Source: Brevibacterium aurantiacum (GTDB lineage: Bacteria; Actinomycetota; Actinomycetes; Actinomycetales; Brevibacteriaceae). From it: a stretch of DNA of 64,000 bases. The stretch lies in assembly GCF_900169065.1 (NCBI RefSeq), contig NZ_FXZB01000002.1, forward strand, positions 162,594 to 226,593. The letters run 5' to 3'. Position numbers and translations under genes: made by a program. Positions 62,133 through 64,000 of the stretch are shown one piece after another. The notes beneath the pieces were generated by a model that was not told the origin of the DNA, did not search any database, and was given only the letters and a program-made list of their open reading frames with translations. Numbering within the stretch: the first letter of the stretch is position 1; each line of letters opens with the position of its first letter.

Positions 62133-62258
62133 ACTCTTCTGCTGTAGAGGCGCCTTCTACTTTGTACAGATCCGCGGATACATTGTTTACCCGCATTCGG
62201 CAGCAAACGCTTGACAAGTCGGAATGAGGAAGCTTTGGCCCCTCGATAGACTCAACCC

Positions 62259-62417
62259 ATGCCTACCGTATTGATCACCGGCGCGGCGCGTCCGAACAGC
62301 ATCGCCAGCGGGGTTGCCTCTCATCTGAGGGCAGAAGTTATGAACTCAGTCGAAGCGGTTTACGAGCTCGAAGATCGTGGATTGTTCTTCGATGTCACCA
62401 GTGGCTTAGCCGGATGA
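62259..62417 (+). pseudogene. Short-chain dehydrogenase N-terminal stub
   Basis: From ATG 62259 a 52-codon frame starts MPTVLITGAARPNSIASGVA, the first strand and glycine-rich cofactor loop of a short-chain dehydrogenase/epimerase. It then breaks into an unrelated tail (VYELEDRGLFFDVTSGLAG) and stops. A working enzyme needs about 230 residues, so this is a deletion remnant. Confidence 0.6.
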
Positions 62418-62719
62418 TGCCCTTGATGCTCATCGTCCTCGGCGCAATCTTCCAAGGGGCGGCGAATGCACTGGTCGGAATCACTGTCCGTTCCGACTCG
62501 ATGTTCCTCTTCCTCGGGTGCGCTTTTCTCATCGCTTCCGCAGTCGGAGTGCTGCTTAAAGCCACCGACAGGACGAAGACAACACACATTCGACCGATTG
62601 ATGGCCTCTGGCTGAATCTCGCCACAGCAGTGACTTTCGGTGCTTTCTACCTCGCATTGATTTGGATTCCCGCGTTTCCGGCTGCGGGCTCTGTCACGCG
62701 ACAGTCCACCGTGGCATAG
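62414..62719 (+). pseudogene. Half of an EamA/DMT-type transporter
   Basis: This 101-codon frame overlaps the previous stub by 4 bases and encodes three to four membrane helices (LIVLGAIFQGAANALVGITV, FLFLGCAFLIASAVGVLLKA, LNLATAVTFGAFYLALIWIP). They resemble the start of an EamA drug/metabolite exporter, but the protein ends where the fourth to fifth helix should continue. Full members have about ten helices. A genuine small membrane protein cannot be excluded. Confidence 0.45.
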
Positions 62720-62727
62720 TGGGGCTT

Positions 62728-63201
62728 ATGCCGCTAAATAGCCTGCAAGCAACCAATTCTCTGTTGCGTCTTGAGTGGACTGTGGCTGTGCCACCTACCC
62801 GGACGTGGGGTCTTCTGACAGAGGAGACTTATCTCAAGCAATGGTTGGGAAAACTCGAGCAAGGCACTGTTTCCCCAGAAGGGTCCTTCGACGTAGATCA
62901 CGGGGACGGGTATAAGTGCAGTTCATCAGTCTTAGGCTTCGCAACTGGGCGAACCTTGCGCTATACGTGGAAGTTCCCGGATGAGCCAACCACGGAAGTT
63001 TCCTGGGAGTTATCGCCCGTTTCCGAAGGCACAAAGCTGAAGCTGGACCATTCCGGCCTCTCCGATCTGATCGACTCGTATAGGGACGGCTGGCCCGTGC
63101 ATCTGACCTATTTAGAGGCCGCCGCTCTAGGAACTCCTTTGCCTTCCACGATGTTCTGGAACTTGCATTCCACGTTTGCACGTCTTAGCCCTGAAAAGTA
63201 G
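62728..63201 (+). CDS. SRPBCC (AHSA1-like) domain protein, 157 aa
   Basis: From ATG 62728 the 157-residue product has LLRLEWTVAVPPTRTWGLL, YLKQWLGKLEQGTVSPEGSF, GRTLRYTWKFPDEPTTEVSW and GTKLKLDHSGLSDLIDSYRDGW. These are the strand and helix landmarks of the START-like fold of AHSA1/YdhE-type proteins with a hydrophobic ligand pocket. The codon use is more A+T-rich than in the flanking core genes. An upstream in-frame ATG inside the transporter fragment is rejected. Function unknown. Confidence 0.75.
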   Translation: MPLNSLQATNSLLRLEWTVAVPPTRTWGLLTEETYLKQWLGKLEQGTVSPEGSFDVDHGDGYKCSSSVLGFATGRTLRYTWKFPDEPTTEVSWELSPVSEGTKLKLDHSGLSDLIDSYRDGWPVHLTYLEAAALGTPLPSTMFWNLHSTFARLSPEK

Positions 63202-63372
63202 ATCGGCCGACGCGTGCTTCGCTAGGAGTACAGCCGTATACGAACGTTTCCGGTCCATCGAGCAGGGAGAGGGCGCTGACTGTGTGGCCGTCGTTCACTC
63301 TGTAATCGCAAGCCGGAACTACCAGCGAGTACCCACTATGGTCAATGGTTCTGGATGCGGAAGAATAGACGC
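63202..63372. other. Gap with nothing recognised
   Basis: About 170 bases between two accessory genes. I see no promoter boxes, hairpin or short gene that I would defend. Confidence 0.4.
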
Positions 63373-63876
63373 ATGGACGAAGCCGAACCATCTGTACCGG
63401 TTAACCGTTATGAATCGAGCGACGCTTGGCGCGCAGTCGATAGGTACTTCACGTCAACTCTTGTCGGGGAAGACAGCGCCCTAGTCGTAGCGCGTGATTC
63501 GGGTGTTGAGACCACAATGCCGAATGCCGAAGTCGCAGCTAATCAGGGTGCGTTCCTAGAGTTGTTGGCCCAGATCGCTGGTGCTCGACGTGTTCTTGAG
63601 TTTGGCACGCTAGCGGGATACTCAACGATCTGGCTCGCACGAGCAGTCGGCGAGCAGGGACAAGTCGTCACGCTCGAACTTGAACCACACAACGCTGCGG
63701 TCGCTGAGGCAAATTTTCATGCCGCTGGCGTTTCACATCGAATAGAGACGATCGTCGGACCTGCAACGGAATCTGCAGAGCGACTGATCTACGACGGAGC
63801 CGAACCGTTCGACTTCGTATTCATCGATGCCGATAAGCCGAACAACCCCGCCTACCTCGCGGCTGCACTGAAGTGA
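63373..63876 (+). pseudogene. O-methyltransferase, C-terminally truncated
   Basis: From ATG 63373 the 167 codons give a normal class-I (COMT-like) start: NQGAFLELLAQIAGARRVLEFGT, LAGYSTIWLARAVGEQGQVVTLE and FDFVFIDADKPNNPAYLAAALK. There it stops; relatives continue about 50 residues with the GDNVVR metal site and last strands. The stop falls at the first base of a sequence that no longer resembles the family, so the gene was probably interrupted. The truncated protein lacks part of the active site. Confidence 0.7.
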
Positions 63877-63890
63877 ATATCCGTCTTGTT

Positions 63891-63976
63891 GGGGGCCGTC
63901 AATCGTGAGCTCGGGGGCCAGTTGCTTGGTCGCGTGATCGTGGGCGTCGGGACCATCTATGGCGTGTGCGGGGGCC
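63891..63976. repeat. Three GGGGGCC-cored repeats at the end of the broken methyltransferase
   Basis: GGGGGCC occurs at 63891-63897, 63913-63919 and 63970-63976, just after the methyltransferase frame breaks. Multiple short repeats at a disrupted gene fit the terminus of a mobile element whose transposase lies outside the window. No transposase or target duplication can be seen here. Confidence 0.35.
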
Positions 63977-64000
63977 ACGAACTATAAGCTCCTTTCACCG

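Overview
The window is high-G+C actinobacterial DNA around the chromosomal origin. Its gene order is the classic actinobacterial one: DUF3566, gyrA, gyrB, DUF721, recF, dnaN, dnaA, then rpmH, rnpA, yidD, yidC, khpB (jag), rsmG, parA, parB. It is followed by the block known from mycobacteria (cwlM, trxA, trxB, pseudokinase, murJ, DUF6049, NUDIX, CCA transferase) and by the ponA, GT87-like, rpsF, ssb, rpsR, rplI, dnaB neighbourhood. GTG and TTG starts are common. The style fits Micrococcales and a Brevibacterium-like organism is a reasonable guess, but nothing in the sequence proves the genus.

Layout. From 1 to 8.4 kb there is accessory metabolism: the start of a DyP peroxidase cut by the left edge, small enzymes and domain-of-unknown-function proteins, a TetR/MFS efflux pair, an HxlR/MFS divergent pair and an aldehyde dehydrogenase. 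From 8.4 to 11.7 kb lie two identical tRNA-Ala(TGC) genes, one tRNA-Ile(GAT), a 38-residue DLW-39-type peptide, a potassium channel and a 14-helix drug exporter. From 11.8 to 22.6 kb a minus-strand block carries the gyrase and replication-initiation genes; DnaA boxes lie on both sides of dnaA (20.4-20.9 and 22.6-22.75 kb). From 23.0 to 29.0 kb a plus-strand block carries ribosomal protein L34, RNase P, membrane insertion, rRNA methylation and parAB.

The most striking part is 29.0-31.8 kb. It is a gene-free interval, visibly poorer in G+C, holding ten parS sites (14-bp core GTTTCACGTGAAAC or one mismatch). An eleventh lies inside parB and the last sits inside a 32-bp perfect palindrome beside cwlM. 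The cognate ParB (629 residues) keeps its N-terminal ParA-contact peptide and its CTPase/DNA-binding core, but separates them with about 345 low-complexity residues: first a Lys/Ala/Ser/Thr-rich, histone-H1-like stretch, then an acidic one. Together these suggest an unusually large origin-proximal centromere complex. Next to it, the CwlM homologue appears to have lost all the zinc ligands of its amidase fold.

From 45 to 62 kb are a bifunctional penicillin-binding protein, the S6/SSB/S18/L9 operon with a probable S6:S18-type leader, an MHS-family transporter with an ArgE-like deacetylase, a two-permease ABC exporter, and an intein-free dnaB with a TTG start. A small hairpin element occurs twice (51.3 and 54.1 kb) with a conserved loop half and a compensatory base change in the stem. 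The right end (62.2-64 kb) is a decay zone: a short-chain dehydrogenase stub, half of an EamA-type transporter and a truncated O-methyltransferase whose reading frame ends where a GGGGGCC-repeat sequence begins.
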